From Blastocystis sp. Blastoise (Eukaryota > Sar > Bigyra > Opalinata > Blastocystidae): a DNA stretch of 64,000 bases. Location of the stretch: NCBI GenBank assembly GCA_039096225.1, contig JBBPEB010000002.1, positions 930,001 to 994,000 on the forward strand. Reading direction: 5' to 3'. How positions within the stretch are numbered: position 1 is the stretch's first letter; each line of letters starts with the position of its first letter. Shown piece after piece: positions 18,143 through 30,482 of this stretch. The position numbers and the translations under genes were made by a program. The notes below the pieces were generated by a model, which was not told where the DNA came from, ran no database searches, and worked only from the letters and a program-made list of their open reading frames with translations.

Positions 18143-19457
18143 TGTTTGAAATAGAGATTTACAAAAAACCGTATATGAATATATCACCGCTTTTTTTTTG
18201 AGAAAACCGTATATACGGTTTTTTCATTTCTCAGTCAAAATTCCATATTCGGTTTTAAAACCGTATATGAATTTTATTTTACTTATATAAAGTCAAATAT
18301 TAATTTTTTAAAATTGTTTTTTGTTTTATAAGTGTTATATCAGGCTTATTCATATATTTAAGTTATTTCTTGATATTCTTTTAGAAATATTTTATTATTA
18401 ATTAGATTATATAGACAATAAAGAGATTTAAGCTTAATCTAGTCATATTACAAACATATAATAACTGTTTCTGATAATCTCAAGCAAGTTATGGGTAGAT
18501 TAAACTCTATTGATAGTAATCACTTTTTGTCCATTTTGATTGAATCAGTTAATTGTTCTTATTCAATACTCTAATCTGCGTTTATCAATATAAAATGAAG
18601 TAACTTCTTTTGGAAATACAATGAATCCGTGACTATAACATTTTTTTACATTATCGGCTATATTTGACTCTATATTATAAATAATTACATAATATGATAT
18701 ATATCATCACTTCTCAATGTATTTTATAATATTATTATAATTTCATTGAAATTTATCTATCATAAAATGAATGATGTTTTTTATTCTCTTAAATACTAGT
18801 TATAGCTATATTAAAAGCATGAAATATTTATATAGAGAGATATAAAGTATAAATGAATCATTACTACTATTAATGAGTCAAATAAAAATAGAATCAATGT
18901 ACAATTAGTGAAAATGTAATATCAGTTATAATTTATGATATGTAATTATTTATGAAGATGTTGACATGATAGAGCACATTAATCTGAAAGATATTAAAAA
19001 CATTTCACAGAATATGTAGTTTTTTAAAGCTCATCAAATGTTGATTATATTAGTTTATTGTGTATTAAATAGCATTTATAGTAAAGGAGAAATATTATAG
19101 TATAAAAAATATCAAATTAAATAATTAATTGCTTATAAAATAGTACTTATATCATGAGTATTTCAACAATATTAGTTTTTACATATATACATAACATAAT
19201 TAACATTATCATAATATAGTAAACAATAAATTCGAAGATACTTTGTGAACAATGTCAACAAATGGAACTGTTTCTTTTTTTTCTAAGTTTCTTTCTATTA
19301 CAACTATAATTCTTATGAATATACATAATTAATAAACAAAAAAATATCAACATTAAAAGACATATAAGTACAATAAAAAACCGTATATACGGTTTTCTCA
19401 AAAAAAAACCGGTGATATATTCATATACGGTTTTTTGTAAATCTCTAGTTTGAAACA
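18143..19457. mobile_element. Inverted-repeat-bounded element, about 1.3 kb, non-autonomous
   Basis: Arms of about 85 bp at 18143-18228 and 19373-19457 are near-perfect inverted copies. The left arm reads gagatttacaaaaaaccgta then tatgaatatatcaccg, and the right arm is its reverse complement with only a few differences (ccgc/ccgg; one indel near the outer end). Both arms contain the palindrome aaaaccgtatatacggtttt. The interior is AT-rich and holds no transposase-like frame. One 89-codon frame at 19255-19524 (-) overlaps the right arm and has a hydrophobic stretch but no recognised domain. No clear target-site duplication was seen. It could be a foldback or MITE-like DNA transposon, or a chromosomal structure such as a matrix or replication element. 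It sits in the gap between two conserved genes. Confidence 0.6.
18203..18278. repeat. Cluster of CCGTATA half-sites and palindromes
   Basis: A perfect palindrome aaaaccgtatatacggtttt (18203-18222) is followed by a second, imperfect one, attccatattcggttttaaa plus accgtatatgaat, at about 18241-18273. A further half-site, aaaaaaccgtatatgaata, precedes both. These are GC-containing islands in otherwise AT-only DNA, which suggests constrained sites or terminal sequences of the surrounding element. Confidence 0.6.
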
Positions 19458-19861
19458 TAAAAAATCTAATTGGAAAAGAAATAATGTTTTTCTTTAAGAA
19501 TAAAATACTTTTTATTATCATCACTGAACCATCTTTTTGTTTACCAAAGCATTCTTATTACAAGTACAACAACAACAGAGTCTACCACGGAAAAATAAAT
19601 GAAAAAAAAAAAAAAAAAACGAAAAATAAAAGGAAAGCCCACCTTTTTCTAAATGATTGATTGGCTAGAAAACTCTAGATTTTTATTTTTTCAAATAACG
19701 TGGGAAACAGCGAGGTTCTTTTCTATTAAGTCTTTATTCTTTTCTATTTTAAAGTTTTGTATAGATTTATTTCAAGTATATATTTCTATATTTATATTTA
19801 TTAAAACACTTAGAACTTGTTTTCTAGCTTATTTTTATATTTATAGAATATTAATTTTACA
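19458..19861 (+). other. Intergenic / upstream region of the RNR gene
   Basis: Contains an A-run of about 18 at 19601-19619 and then T-rich sequence up to the start codon. A 70-codon frame at 19653-19865 is Phe/Ile-rich, overlaps the RNR start out of frame, and is not supported. Confidence 0.4.
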
Positions 19862-22197
19862 ATGAATGTTGAATTATCATTTAAATTAGATCCTGAGTTT
19901 CTTGAACCATACAAGCATCGTACACCTCCATTTGGATTCAATGGTCTTGGTGAAATTGTATATAGAAGAACATATTCTCGTGTGAAAAATGACGGTACAA
20001 ACGAAGATTGGTGGGAAACTATTCAACGTGTTGTTGAAGGTACTTATTCTATTCAAAAAGATTATATTCAGTCTATGTTATTGGGTTGGAATGATAATCA
20101 AGGTCAAGCATCTGCTCAAGAAATGTATAATTTAATGTTCAATATGAAGTTCCTTCCTCCAGGTATCTATATAATCATAATTCTTTCTTTAATTTATATA
20201 TATATACATAAATTTTTTAAGAATTGTTTGTTTTCTCTTTTATCTTCTAATGTATATTTATTTATTCTTATTATTTTATTATAATGAGTTTCAATAAATA
20301 TATATATATATATATATCTATTATAGGTCGTGGTTTATGGTGTATGGGAACAGCTGTTGTTCATAAGAAGAATTTATCTGCAGCTTTAAATAATTGTGCT
20401 TTTGTGTCTACTGAAGATATACTGAATAATCCTACTCGTCCTTTTACATTTTTAATGGATGCTTCTATGTTAGGAGTAGGTGTTGGTTTTGATACTAAGG
20501 GAGCAGGGAAAGTATCTATTATAGGTCCTTTAGAAACAGAATCTGTTGAATATATAATTGATGATAGTCGTGAAGGATGGGTTGATTCAGTAGAAGCTCT
20601 TCTTCTTTCCTATATAGGTGAGAATGGTCAACAATTACCTTCTATTCGTTTTAATTATGATGAGATTCGTCCTGCTGGAAAGATATTAAAGACATTTGGT
20701 GGTTATTCTAGTGGTCCTAAACCCTTAATGGATTTACATAATTCTATTATAGAGATATTAAATGAACGTAAAGGAACAACCATGACTTCTACGGATATTG
20801 TCGATATATTTAATTTAATTGGTAAATGTGTTGTTTCTGGTAATATTCGTAGAACTGCTGAAATTGCTTTTGGTGAACCAGAAGATAAAGAATTTTTAGA
20901 TTTAAAGAATTATGAAAAGAATCCAAGACGTATGGCTTTTGGTTGGTCTTCTAATAATAGTGTATTTGCTAAGATAGGTATGGATTATAAAGAAATAGCT
21001 GAACGTATTCAAATTAATGGTGAGCCAGGGTTAGCTTGGTTAAGTAATATGCAACAATATGGACGTATGGAAGATCCTGCTAATAATAAAGATAGTCGTG
21101 TTAAAGGTGGAAATCCATGTTTAGAACAATCTTTAGAATCTTATGAATTATGTTGTTTAGTCGAAACATTCCCTGCTAGACATACTTCCTTACAAGAATA
21201 TTTACGTACTTTGAAATTTGCTTATTTATATGCAAAGACAGTTACATTACGTATGACTCATTGGCCTGAAACTAATAGAGTTATGTTAAGAAATCGTAGA
21301 ATAGGTTGTTCTGTTTCTGGTGTAGCTCAATTCTTAGCTAAACATAGTTTAGATGAATTAAAAGTCTGGTTAGATGAAGGATATCATACTATTCAACATT
21401 GGGATGATGTATATAGTAGTTGGTTCTGTATACCACATTCTATTAAAACTACTTCCGTTAAACCTTCTGGAACAGTATCTCTCTTAGCAGGTGCTACTCC
21501 TGGTATGCATTTCCCTGAGAGTAGAACGTACTTACGTCGTATTCGTGTAGCTAAAGATTCTGCATTATTAATACCTATAAGAGAAGCAGGATATGTAGTA
21601 GATCCTGCAGTAGGTCAAGAAGATACCACTGTTGTTGTAGAGATTCCTGTAAAGATTGAAGAAGAAGGTATTCGTACTATTAATGAAGTTTCTATGTTTG
21701 AACAATTATCATTAGCTGCTTTTATGCAACGATATTGGGCTGATAATCAAGTTAGTTGTACAATTACATTTGATAAGAAAACTGAAGGTCCTCATATAGC
21801 ACATATGCTTCAATTCTTCCAATATCAATTAAAAGGGGTTAGTATGTTACCTAAATTTGAAAAATTATGTTATCCTCAGTTACCTTATGAAGAAGTTAGT
21901 GAAGAATTCTATAATGAACGTATGAAAAATGTAAAACCTATAGTATTTTTTGATCGTGGTAATAATCCTATAGAAGATACTACAGTACCTTTTTTACCTG
22001 TATTAAAAGAACCTCTAGTAGATGGTAAAAATGTAAGAGGATATACGATTAAAACATTAACCGTTAAAGGTGGATATACAGAAACTAATGAAGCTCCTGA
22101 AGTCATTCAAACTGTACCTGAAAGTCAAAAAGGAGAATTTCATCATGTTTTCCCCGATGATGTCAGTTTCTGTACCAATGAAAAATGTCAATTATAA
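19862..22197 (+). CDS. Adenosylcobalamin-dependent ribonucleoside-triphosphate reductase (class II RNR)
   Basis: Converts ribonucleoside triphosphates to deoxy forms with coenzyme B12 and without oxygen. Two exons, 19862-20162 and 20327-22197, give 723 residues, close to the 739 of the Lactobacillus leichmannii enzyme. Key residues are visible. NNCAFVSTEDI carries the Cys equivalent to C119. NPCLEQSLESYELC carries C408, E410 and C419 with exact spacing. The C-terminal FCTNEKCQL carries the redox pair C731/C736. MLGVGVGFDTKG and KPSGTVSLLAGATPGMHFPE are class II monomer signatures. No large ATP-cone domain is seen. The 164-bp intron splits a Gly codon and shows that the gene is nuclear and spliced. 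Class II enzymes are scattered among protists and are generally thought to derive from bacteria. Their presence implies B12 uptake and fits life with little oxygen. Confidence 0.96.
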
Positions 22198-22390
22198 AAA
22201 AAAATTTTAATTTTATATATATACACTTTATATATATGTTAATATACTATACTGATCACATTACTTTTCTCTTTTTCTTCTTTTATACATATCAATTAGG
22301 TTAATGTTTCTAGAATAGAGTTTTGTTAGCTATATATAAATGTATTAATTTATAAACAAAAAAAAACAATTTTTCACTATAATAACCATA

Positions 22391-22935
22391 TTAATCATCT
22401 TTATATTTTATAGCTTGTGCTATATATAAAACGGCTTCTAATAAGAGCATCACAGCACCTGAAATAACGGAAATAGACAAAGCCTATATTTTTCAAATGA
22501 AGATAATAAATAAAGTTATAATCAACATACAAACTGAATTCCATGACTACGATAATATAAATAAAACATAACGATAGAAACTGTCATTATAGCAGCAGCA
22601 AAACCTAACATATAACCAGAATCTTGAAGTGGACTCTCTGATTTCTCCATTTCCACTTTGGGATATATATCTTTTGATATATCAGATACCATACGACGAT
22701 ATTCACGTTGTGAAGCTTTACATTTCAACTTTTTTATTCTTTCAATGTATTCTTCATTCGGTTTTTCATTAGGTTGATTTTGACTTTGAATAGTAGACCC
22801 TTGTAAATAATCACTTAAAGATACTTCATTCTTCTTTTCATCTCTGTCCTTATTTATGAACTCTTTAAGATTTTCAATAGGAATTTCAGATCCATCATGG
22901 CCTGAACCCTTTCCTAATTTTACTGTCAAAGGCAT
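22391..22935 (-). CDS. Vma12/TMEM199-like V-ATPase assembly factor
   Basis: Probable ER membrane protein that helps assemble the V0 sector of the vacuolar H+-ATPase. Two exons: 22935-22531, then 22483-22391, ending YKDD and TAA. The cytosolic part has a charged segment and the family motif around EEYIERIKKLKCKASQREYR then RMVSDISKDI, which matches the Vma12 signature (arginine-rich helix followed by EYxxMV). Two hydrophobic segments follow, YMLGFAAAIMTVSIVMFYLY and, in exon 2, ALSISVISGAVMLLLEAVLY, as in Vma12. About 165 residues, within the family range. The intron has a canonical GTATGT donor and TATAG acceptor. It is convergent with the RNR gene, only about 190 bp apart. Confidence 0.82.
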
Positions 22936-23712
22936 TTAGAAAAATTATGTTTTTTTGTTTGTCTGATCAACTATTTTATTATTTCTTTATACTTTTTTGA
23001 TTTCTAAGAAGTCAGGTGTATCATAAGTTACGTAATAAAAGATGTTTGATTAGTTATCAAGAAATCTAATTGCGATTATTACTGTTTTTCAAGATTTGTG
23101 CATGCTATAAGTGTTTATTATCATGACTTGATGATAAATTCAGTATATCTTCAACAGAATGGAATACTTTATTTGTGTTTATTTTGTGTAAAGTGAGTAG
23201 ATATCGTTCACCAAAGTCATAACATGTTGTATATACATTTGTAGAACATAAACTATAAATATCTCTTGGGATTATGAATTGAAAACATAAGTTTTTCGAA
23301 GAATGTGTTATTTTTCTTTATAACTATTTTAAATAGTTGTATATGAAGCAGAATACGTGATTAAAAACCTTTTTGATATTGAATACAGTGATTTAAGTTT
23401 AAATAGAGTAATTTTTCTTGTTAATTCAATGCATTTAATTCGAGATCCATACAATTTCACCGTTTATATTAATATATAAAGTCTACTATAACTATGTGTA
23501 ATTATAAAACATCGTTAAATCGTTTCTAGTATCTAATTATTAGACACACATGTTTATCAACAAAAAAAAATACATGTCTATGTAAATACGAACTACATAT
23601 CCTCTTCAAAAATAATTTTTTTAATAATTTTACAAAATGATTAAAATAATACCTTGAGCAAATAATTCATGTTATTTGAAAAACGATTCCATTTTTATTA
23701 TTTTTTTTGTCA
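22936..23712 (+). other. Intergenic between divergent genes
   Basis: Lies between the starts of the Vma12-like (-) and TOG-like (+) genes. No coding frame or repeat worth calling was seen. Confidence 0.45.
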
Positions 23713-25856
23713 ATGGCCGTTGTACGTTATTTTCTTTCTTTATTATATCTTTATAATAAAATATAGGTTACTGGTTATAAGGATATTGAGAATCTCTTGT
23801 CTATTATTTCATCGACAAGTGATAATTGGCAATATCGAATCCAAGCATTGGAATCTGTTGAAGTATCAATTACTATATCTTAACAAACTCTATATTTCAT
23901 AGACTCTAGCGAAAACAGTGAAATTACATTCTCAATTGAAACCTTATTTTTTAACAAAGGAATTAATTGGTGGTTTATTCTTACAGGTATATGATAAAGT
24001 ACTGAATAATAGTGAGTTCTATTTATTATTTAGTTTGGTGATTTGAATGTAAAGGTCAAAAAGGCTTCTAGTGAAGCGATTACTAGTTTATATGATGTAT
24101 TACCTAAAGATATGATTGAGATCAACACTCTTATTGTTTCAATGCTTCTTGAAAGAGCCACTACTGCTTCAAATGTATTTTTTTTCATTTTTTATAAGAA
24201 ACTATTTTTTTTATTCTTTAAGGTTGAATTGAAATATATTTCTAATATCTTGAGTGTCTCTATGAACCAATACCAAAATGATGATGTATTCATATTGATT
24301 GAACAATCCATGAAAATTGAAAATAAATCCTTACAATTATTATGTATTTCGTGCGTCCAGTGGGCTATTGCCAATTGGACATCAAAAACATTCGAAGAAA
24401 TACCTGAATTTATCACTATTTTTAATGTATATATGTGTGTGGTTTATGCGTTTTTAATATATTTATGTTTGTTCATATATTCTTTTTATATATATGTGTT
24501 TATATGTTTTATTATATATATTATTGATTATATATATGTGTTTATAGGTTTTTTATGTATATTAGTGATTATATATATATTATTGATTATATATATATGT
24601 TTATACGTTTTTATTATATACTATAGTTTATTATATATATTATTGATTCTATATATTTCTATGTTTATATATATATAGTTATTGCCCTCATTAATGCCTA
24701 CAATTCAAGCAATGAATATATATGCTGATATACTTATTCAAATTCCTAAATGGAAAGAATTGTATTATATATATATATTAAGGATATATTTCTATATCTA
24801 TATTAAATATATGATTTTAAGATAACACTTATATATATATGGTTATAAAAAATAACTTATATATATATATAGTGCGGATAAATACTTGACACCACAACAA
24901 TATAAACTCGTTGAGAATAGAATTATAAACTCTAAAATGACATCTATAAAAGTGAAACAACTTTTTAAACCAAAAACTTCTTCTTCATCTTTCGCATCTC
25001 TCTCTCAGCCAATTCCTTCTTTTTCCCGCTCTCTTCATCCCGCCAATCCCTCATCCCGTACAATTGTCACACCCACTACAAGTAGAGCACGTGATATCCG
25101 TACAATCCAGGAACTCCCTTCTACCAATAATCTTCCTCCACTTAAATCTCATTATAAACCGTCTTCAACAGCTCAACTATCTACTCGTAATCCTCATAAT
25201 CAAACAATACTTTCTAGTCCGAAAAGAACTAGTATATGTTATATTTATTATTATTATATTTTATTTATAATGTTTTATTTTATTTTATTATTTGTATTAT
25301 TATTGTATTTTTTTTTATTTATTATGTTTATTATTTGTATTATTATTATATTTATTATATTAATTCTATTTTCAGATTATCCAGGTGTACAATCTCGTGT
25401 TTTGGCTGAAGCTGGAATCAGTAGTCGACTGAAATCATCTGAACATATACCTTTATCTTCTTCTCGTACATCTACAGTTATTTCCACGAATAATAAACAA
25501 AATCAAGAGAAAATCAATTCTTTAAAGAAAGATGTTCAAGATGTATATATAGTATCATAAACATAACATATATTATCATATATTATCATATATTATCATA
25601 TATAATCATATATAATCATATATAATCATATATAATCATATATAATCATATATATAATCATATATTATCATATATATAATCGCAAACATAACATATATAA
25701 TCATATATAATTATATATTATACATTGATACATAAGACTATCACTTCTATATCTTTATAGAAAGCTAATTTCTTACAGTCCTGTACGCCTCCCGCGGGAA
25801 TCGTAGATGGAGATATACTTTTATCCAAATCAGAAACTCAACAAATTCACGAATAA
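23713..25856 (+). CDS. TOG/HEAT-repeat protein (CLASP- or XMAP215-like)
   Basis: Likely microtubule-associated protein. Proposed start ATG 23713 (M-A-V), then a splice to VTGYKDIENLLSIISSTSDN; the start is uncertain. Exons then read WQYRIQALESVE, TLAKTVKLHSQLKPYFLTKE, FGDLNVKVKKASSEAITSLY, VELKYISNILSVSM, SLQLLCISCVQWAIANW and LLPSLMPTIQAMNIYAD. These are paired amphipathic helices with the 'W-xx-R-xx-AL' and 'D-xx-xKVKKA' features of TOG domains. A basic Ser/Pro-rich linker (KVKQLFKPKTSSSSFASLSQ) follows, as in CLASP tubulin-binding regions, and a short tail ends ETQQIHE with TAA 25854-25856. A single TOG domain plus a basic tail is smaller than animal CLASP or XMAP215. A short coiled segment (NKQNQEKINSLKKDVQD) is near the end. 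Confidence 0.68.
25561..25725 (+). repeat. Intronic decamer array (CATATATTAT / CATATATAAT)n
   Basis: About a dozen direct copies of a ten-base unit ending in ATCATATATA fill the last intron of the TOG-like gene. There are no spacers, so it is a minisatellite and not a CRISPR array. Confidence 0.85.
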
Positions 25857-26584
25857 ATTCATTTATTATTCAAATATATATAAATGTAAATTTGTTATCT
25901 TATTTTACTATTCATCATTTTACCATCAAATAATACTCAAGTTTTTTAAAAATATTTTTTAGAGTTGTCTATATTCAATTCTTTATTTGATTTATATAAC
26001 ATTATTTATCCTCCTTTTCCATTATTTTCACTTTTTTCAATGTTTTGTGAGTTTTTTTAAATATTTTATCTTCAGTTTCTTTTAGTTTAGTTTGCTTAAG
26101 AATAACTATTTATTGCTCTAGTAATATATATCAAAGTCCCTAATGGAGAAATAAAGTTATTCTCACGAAAAGAAAAACAATTTGTTTTTATAAAGTTTTT
26201 TACAGTAACACTATCACGTCTAACATATCACAACATAAGATTATATCCTCTATATAGAAAGAACATAAAACCCCAAAAGAAAAGCATTTCTACATTACTA
26301 AAAACCAATTACTACCATAACAAGAATAATCTTCATATCCTATTAACTATACATATCTGTAACACTTAAAATGATGCTAAAAAACAAGGATTCACTAAAA
26401 CATAGTAAAAAATAGTAAAAACAGTCAAAGATTGTTATTTATGTTTTATCGAATTCGTAAGCCTATGACATCATTCTTAATCACGAAAAATAATTCTTGC
26501 ACATTATTTTTCATTTATTCTTTCCTTTTCATATCTTATTTGATTTTATATTCATCGTTTTATTAATTACAAGAACTATCATTT
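25857..26584 (+). other. Intergenic
   Basis: No gene recognised. The sequence is AT-rich but less repetitive than the introns, and should include the TOG gene 3' UTR and the promoter of the TEX264-like gene. Confidence 0.45.
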
Positions 26585-27752
26585 ATGGAACTAATTAGTT
26601 GGGGATTATATGCCTCTGCCATTTCTTTTGTTGTCGTTATGGTTTGGCTTATTTACATGGGTGCTTTCCAGTATGTGCTTAAAACGATACCTACTATAAA
26701 TATAGTATCTTAAAATCTGAAACTGTTGAGATTGATGAACAATATGTCATGTATGTTTTTGTTTTGCTTATTATTTTAGATATTCAACTTTTTTATAGAC
26801 TCAAGACATTCAGAGGTACATATAGCAATATGCAAAAGGCATCTGATATACTTGATACATTACTTATTACCGTATGTTTATGTATATTTGATATATATAT
26901 ATGTATTATATATTATAGAATTATGGGTTTTCTCTTTATAATTCTCACACGTTGGTTTTCTATCATGAAGATCCAGGCTCAACTTCCGACAGTATTTTTA
27001 TTTTTTTTAAATAAAATAAATTCGACACAAATTGTGTTCATTCTTAAAACAATATATTTATTTAGATAATTTAACTTGGTCTATGGGCGTTGTTGTTGAT
27101 AAAGATATATATGAAAAACAATTAAATACCGATGAATTACAATATATTCGTCTACCAAAGTCTAGAATATTAAGGTATATATATATATATAATTATTATT
27201 TATTTTTAAATTATTTTATATATATATAGATTATCATTCAAATATATTAACGAAGGTTCCTATATTATTGGGGCTAAAAAATGGTATATATTTATATGTA
27301 TATATATATATTATTTTTGATTGCTATTATTATAATATATTGAATATTATATATTCTTCTAATAATTAGTAATATAATAAATAAATATTATTTTATCCTC
27401 TTCTTTTTCTTCTTCTTATAATAATATATATATAGTTTTCGTAAATTGTGTCAAATTATTCAGGATAAGAATATAGTATTAACAATTCCACCGATAGAGT
27501 CCCACGATCTTCAATTCGATAAAGATTTCATTCGGTATATATATATATATATATTGTTATTTATATATCTATAATAATATATACTATTTTTTTATTATAT
27601 AATATTATTTTAATTTATACTTTTATTCACATTTTTTTTAATTATGTTATTTCATATCTATATTTTTATTATATTATTATTTATATAGTTATTATGTATA
27701 TCTTGATCGCACTCAAGTTGATTTCCAATTAAATAAATGCATTCAATTATAA
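26585..27752 (+). CDS. TEX264-like ER membrane protein (GyrI-like domain)
   Basis: Joined from about eight small exons. It begins MELISWGLYASAISFVVVMV, then WLIYMGAF, an N-terminal membrane anchor. The GyrI-like small-molecule-binding fold follows: LKTFRGTYSNMQKASDILDT, YGFSLYNSHTLVFYHEDPGS, WSMGVVVDKDIYEKQL, then LPKSRILRLSFKYINEGSYI and IIGAKKCFRKLCQIIQDKN. Human TEX264 has the same order: membrane anchor, 'xFxGxY' strand, 'xIYYDNP' and 'CRxAVGxIL'. In animals TEX264 is an ER-phagy receptor and also assists p97 at topoisomerase 1 adducts. The protein ends soon after the fold (LNKCIQL, TAA 27750-27752), so the disordered LC3-binding tail of vertebrate TEX264 seems absent. Phase changes at all junctions agree with this reading. 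Confidence 0.72.
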
Positions 27753-28142
27753 TCATTGAATATATTTATATTAACACACCCCAAATAATTAAGATTTGCT
27801 CTCAATTTCTTATCTATACATATGTCTTTTCATATTTTTTATTCTCTCTTTCTTTTCTCACTCTTTCTCTCTCTATTTAATCAGTTCTAATTTATACTAT
27901 TTTTATAGTTAAACTCTGTTATTTACTTTTTCCCTCTATTATATACTATTCTTTTGTCTGTGCTTCATCATTCGTTTTTATTATTTTTTTTTTGGTTTCT
28001 ATTTATTTTTTTCATTATTATATATATTTTTTTGGATTCCAAACTATTCCAAACACTTTTCTATTTTATTTTTCAAATATAAAGAAATAAAACTATTTTT
28101 TTCATAACAAATAAAAACACAATTTTTTAATTTATTCGAATT
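27753..28142 (+). other. Intergenic
   Basis: T-rich spacer of about 390 bp between two plus-strand genes. No feature is seen. Confidence 0.45.
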
Positions 28143-29600
28143 ATGGATGCTCAAAGAATATTACTTTCTCTTAACATTGATGGAGTCACCAGGGAGATGT
28201 ATGCTCAGAATAATAGAGATATTCTCTATTTGAAGCAAAAGATTCAGGTATTTTTATTTCGATATTAAAGTTTCTAGATATATAGAGGCTCTTCGGAATA
28301 CAAACAAGTCGTCAGACATTATATTATCGAAATCAAGAATTAACTGATGATTATTTACCATTACAAGACTTACATCTGACGTCTCTGGAGACTCTTTATA
28401 TATCAGACTCCATCCCCTATATAGAGTTAACTCTATGCTATGAGAATTACTCGATCACGAAACAAATATCAAAGGAAACTCCATTATCAGAGTGTAGTTG
28501 CTTATTAATGAGCGTATTTATGTATATTTATATTTCTAATGACAATGAAATAGAGTTTGTATAAACAAAATATTCAATTTAAAGAGAAAGAAATGCTCAT
28601 TTGTACTTATAATGGCATTCATTTAGATGAATCCATGCAAATCTTAGGCTATAAATATTTACCAAATCATTCAACACTCTCTTTTGAAAAAGTGAGCTAT
28701 ATTGGTTGCGTATATATATATATTAAAAATCACAAAAACAATGATTATTATTAATTAGAATGAATATGAACAACCTATTTATGAAAAGCTGAATCCCGCG
28801 GTTATTTGGGTATATTTAGAATATGGGAATAAGTATTCAGATATTATTTCTATATCTATTTTATCTACGTGTCAATCCATATATACAACAATTTCTGTAT
28901 ATCTATATTATATGTGGTTTCTTTTATATATGTATATTTGTATTTTTTTTTATTATATATATCGATTCTTATTATAATTTTATTAAGATATATATATAGT
29001 TTTTTATATAATATTCTTTATATATATATATATAGATATTGTATAATATTCCTATTGAGAATATTCATTTATATATAAATTCTACTCTTCTTTCTCCTTC
29101 TTCTTCTATTTATAATTATAGTATTCAGCATTTAAATCATATTCAAGTGAAAATAGATGTATATATATTGTATTATATTTTTCATATATAATTATATTTT
29201 AATATATATATATAATTATATTTTAATATATATATATATAATGATATTTATATATATATTATATATAATGATATTTTAATATATATATATAGTTATTATT
29301 TATATATGAGAATCAGGAATATAAGAAAGAAATTGACCCCGGTATTTATGTTTCTGAATTAATTCAATTTTGGCAAGTAAATATATATATATATATATTT
29401 ATATTATCATCAACAATTTATATATATAGTCTGAATTGAATTGTTTTCCTTTATTTTTAAAATCATCACATGGTTTTCTTACTTATAATTCTATTCCACC
29501 CCTATCTTCAGAGACTTCTTCTCTTCCTTTAAGGGTATTTCCCGCGGTTATTCCAATGATTCATCAATTTGATCATTCAAATCAATTTTTATTGAAGAAA

Positions 29601-29658
<58 letters not shown>

Positions 29659-30183
29659 ATTTATATTTATAGGGATTTATAATTAATACGATTAATATAA
29701 AAACGTGGAATAGAACACAAATAATGATTGAGGGATCCATGAGGGTTCGCGAACTCAATTATATTCTCTTGGTATATATATATATATATATATATAGATT
29801 TATTTATATAGGGTGAAGAAGAAGATATGATGAAAGAAGAATCAACTATTGATAATGATGAGGATACAAAAGGATATACTGTTGATTCGTTAATATCTTT
29901 AGAAACCCTCTATATATATAACGGAAGATATTTGTGTCTCAATGATACAATAAATCGATATATAAATGAGGATTCAACAGACTCTACTATTACTATTTAT
30001 TATTTATATGTATATAATATATATATATAGATTGTTATTATTATATTTCACTCCTGTCATATCATATATAACGAATAATATATTATATTATATTTATTCA
30101 TCATCATTATTCATCTGAAATATTATTCCATAGATCCCCAATATATTCCCCAATATTTCTCCAATTGATGTTTCTATTCATGG

Positions 30184-30244
<61 letters not shown>

Positions 30245-30413
30245 CTGAACAAATTCTTATGGAATCTTTAAAAACACAAAAGAATAGTATTCCTGAGTGT
30301 GTATCTATTCATTATTCTTCGAGTGTGTATACATTATTTCGTTCATATATATCAAACTATATATATATAAATGTGATGCAATCATTGAGTTCTTTACATT
30401 ATATACTTATTAC

Positions 30414-30482
<69 letters not shown>

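Noticed and set aside
19255-19524. Small membrane protein inside the inverted-repeat element
   Set aside because: It overlaps the right arm and has no recognisable domain; the hydrophobic stretch is expected from T-rich sequence.
21909-22106. Minus-strand open frame opposite the RNR 3' part
   Set aside because: Antisense shadow of a strongly conserved coding region.
25561-25725. CRISPR-like direct repeats
   Set aside because: The decamer units abut with no unique spacers, are pure AT and lie in a spliceosomal intron.
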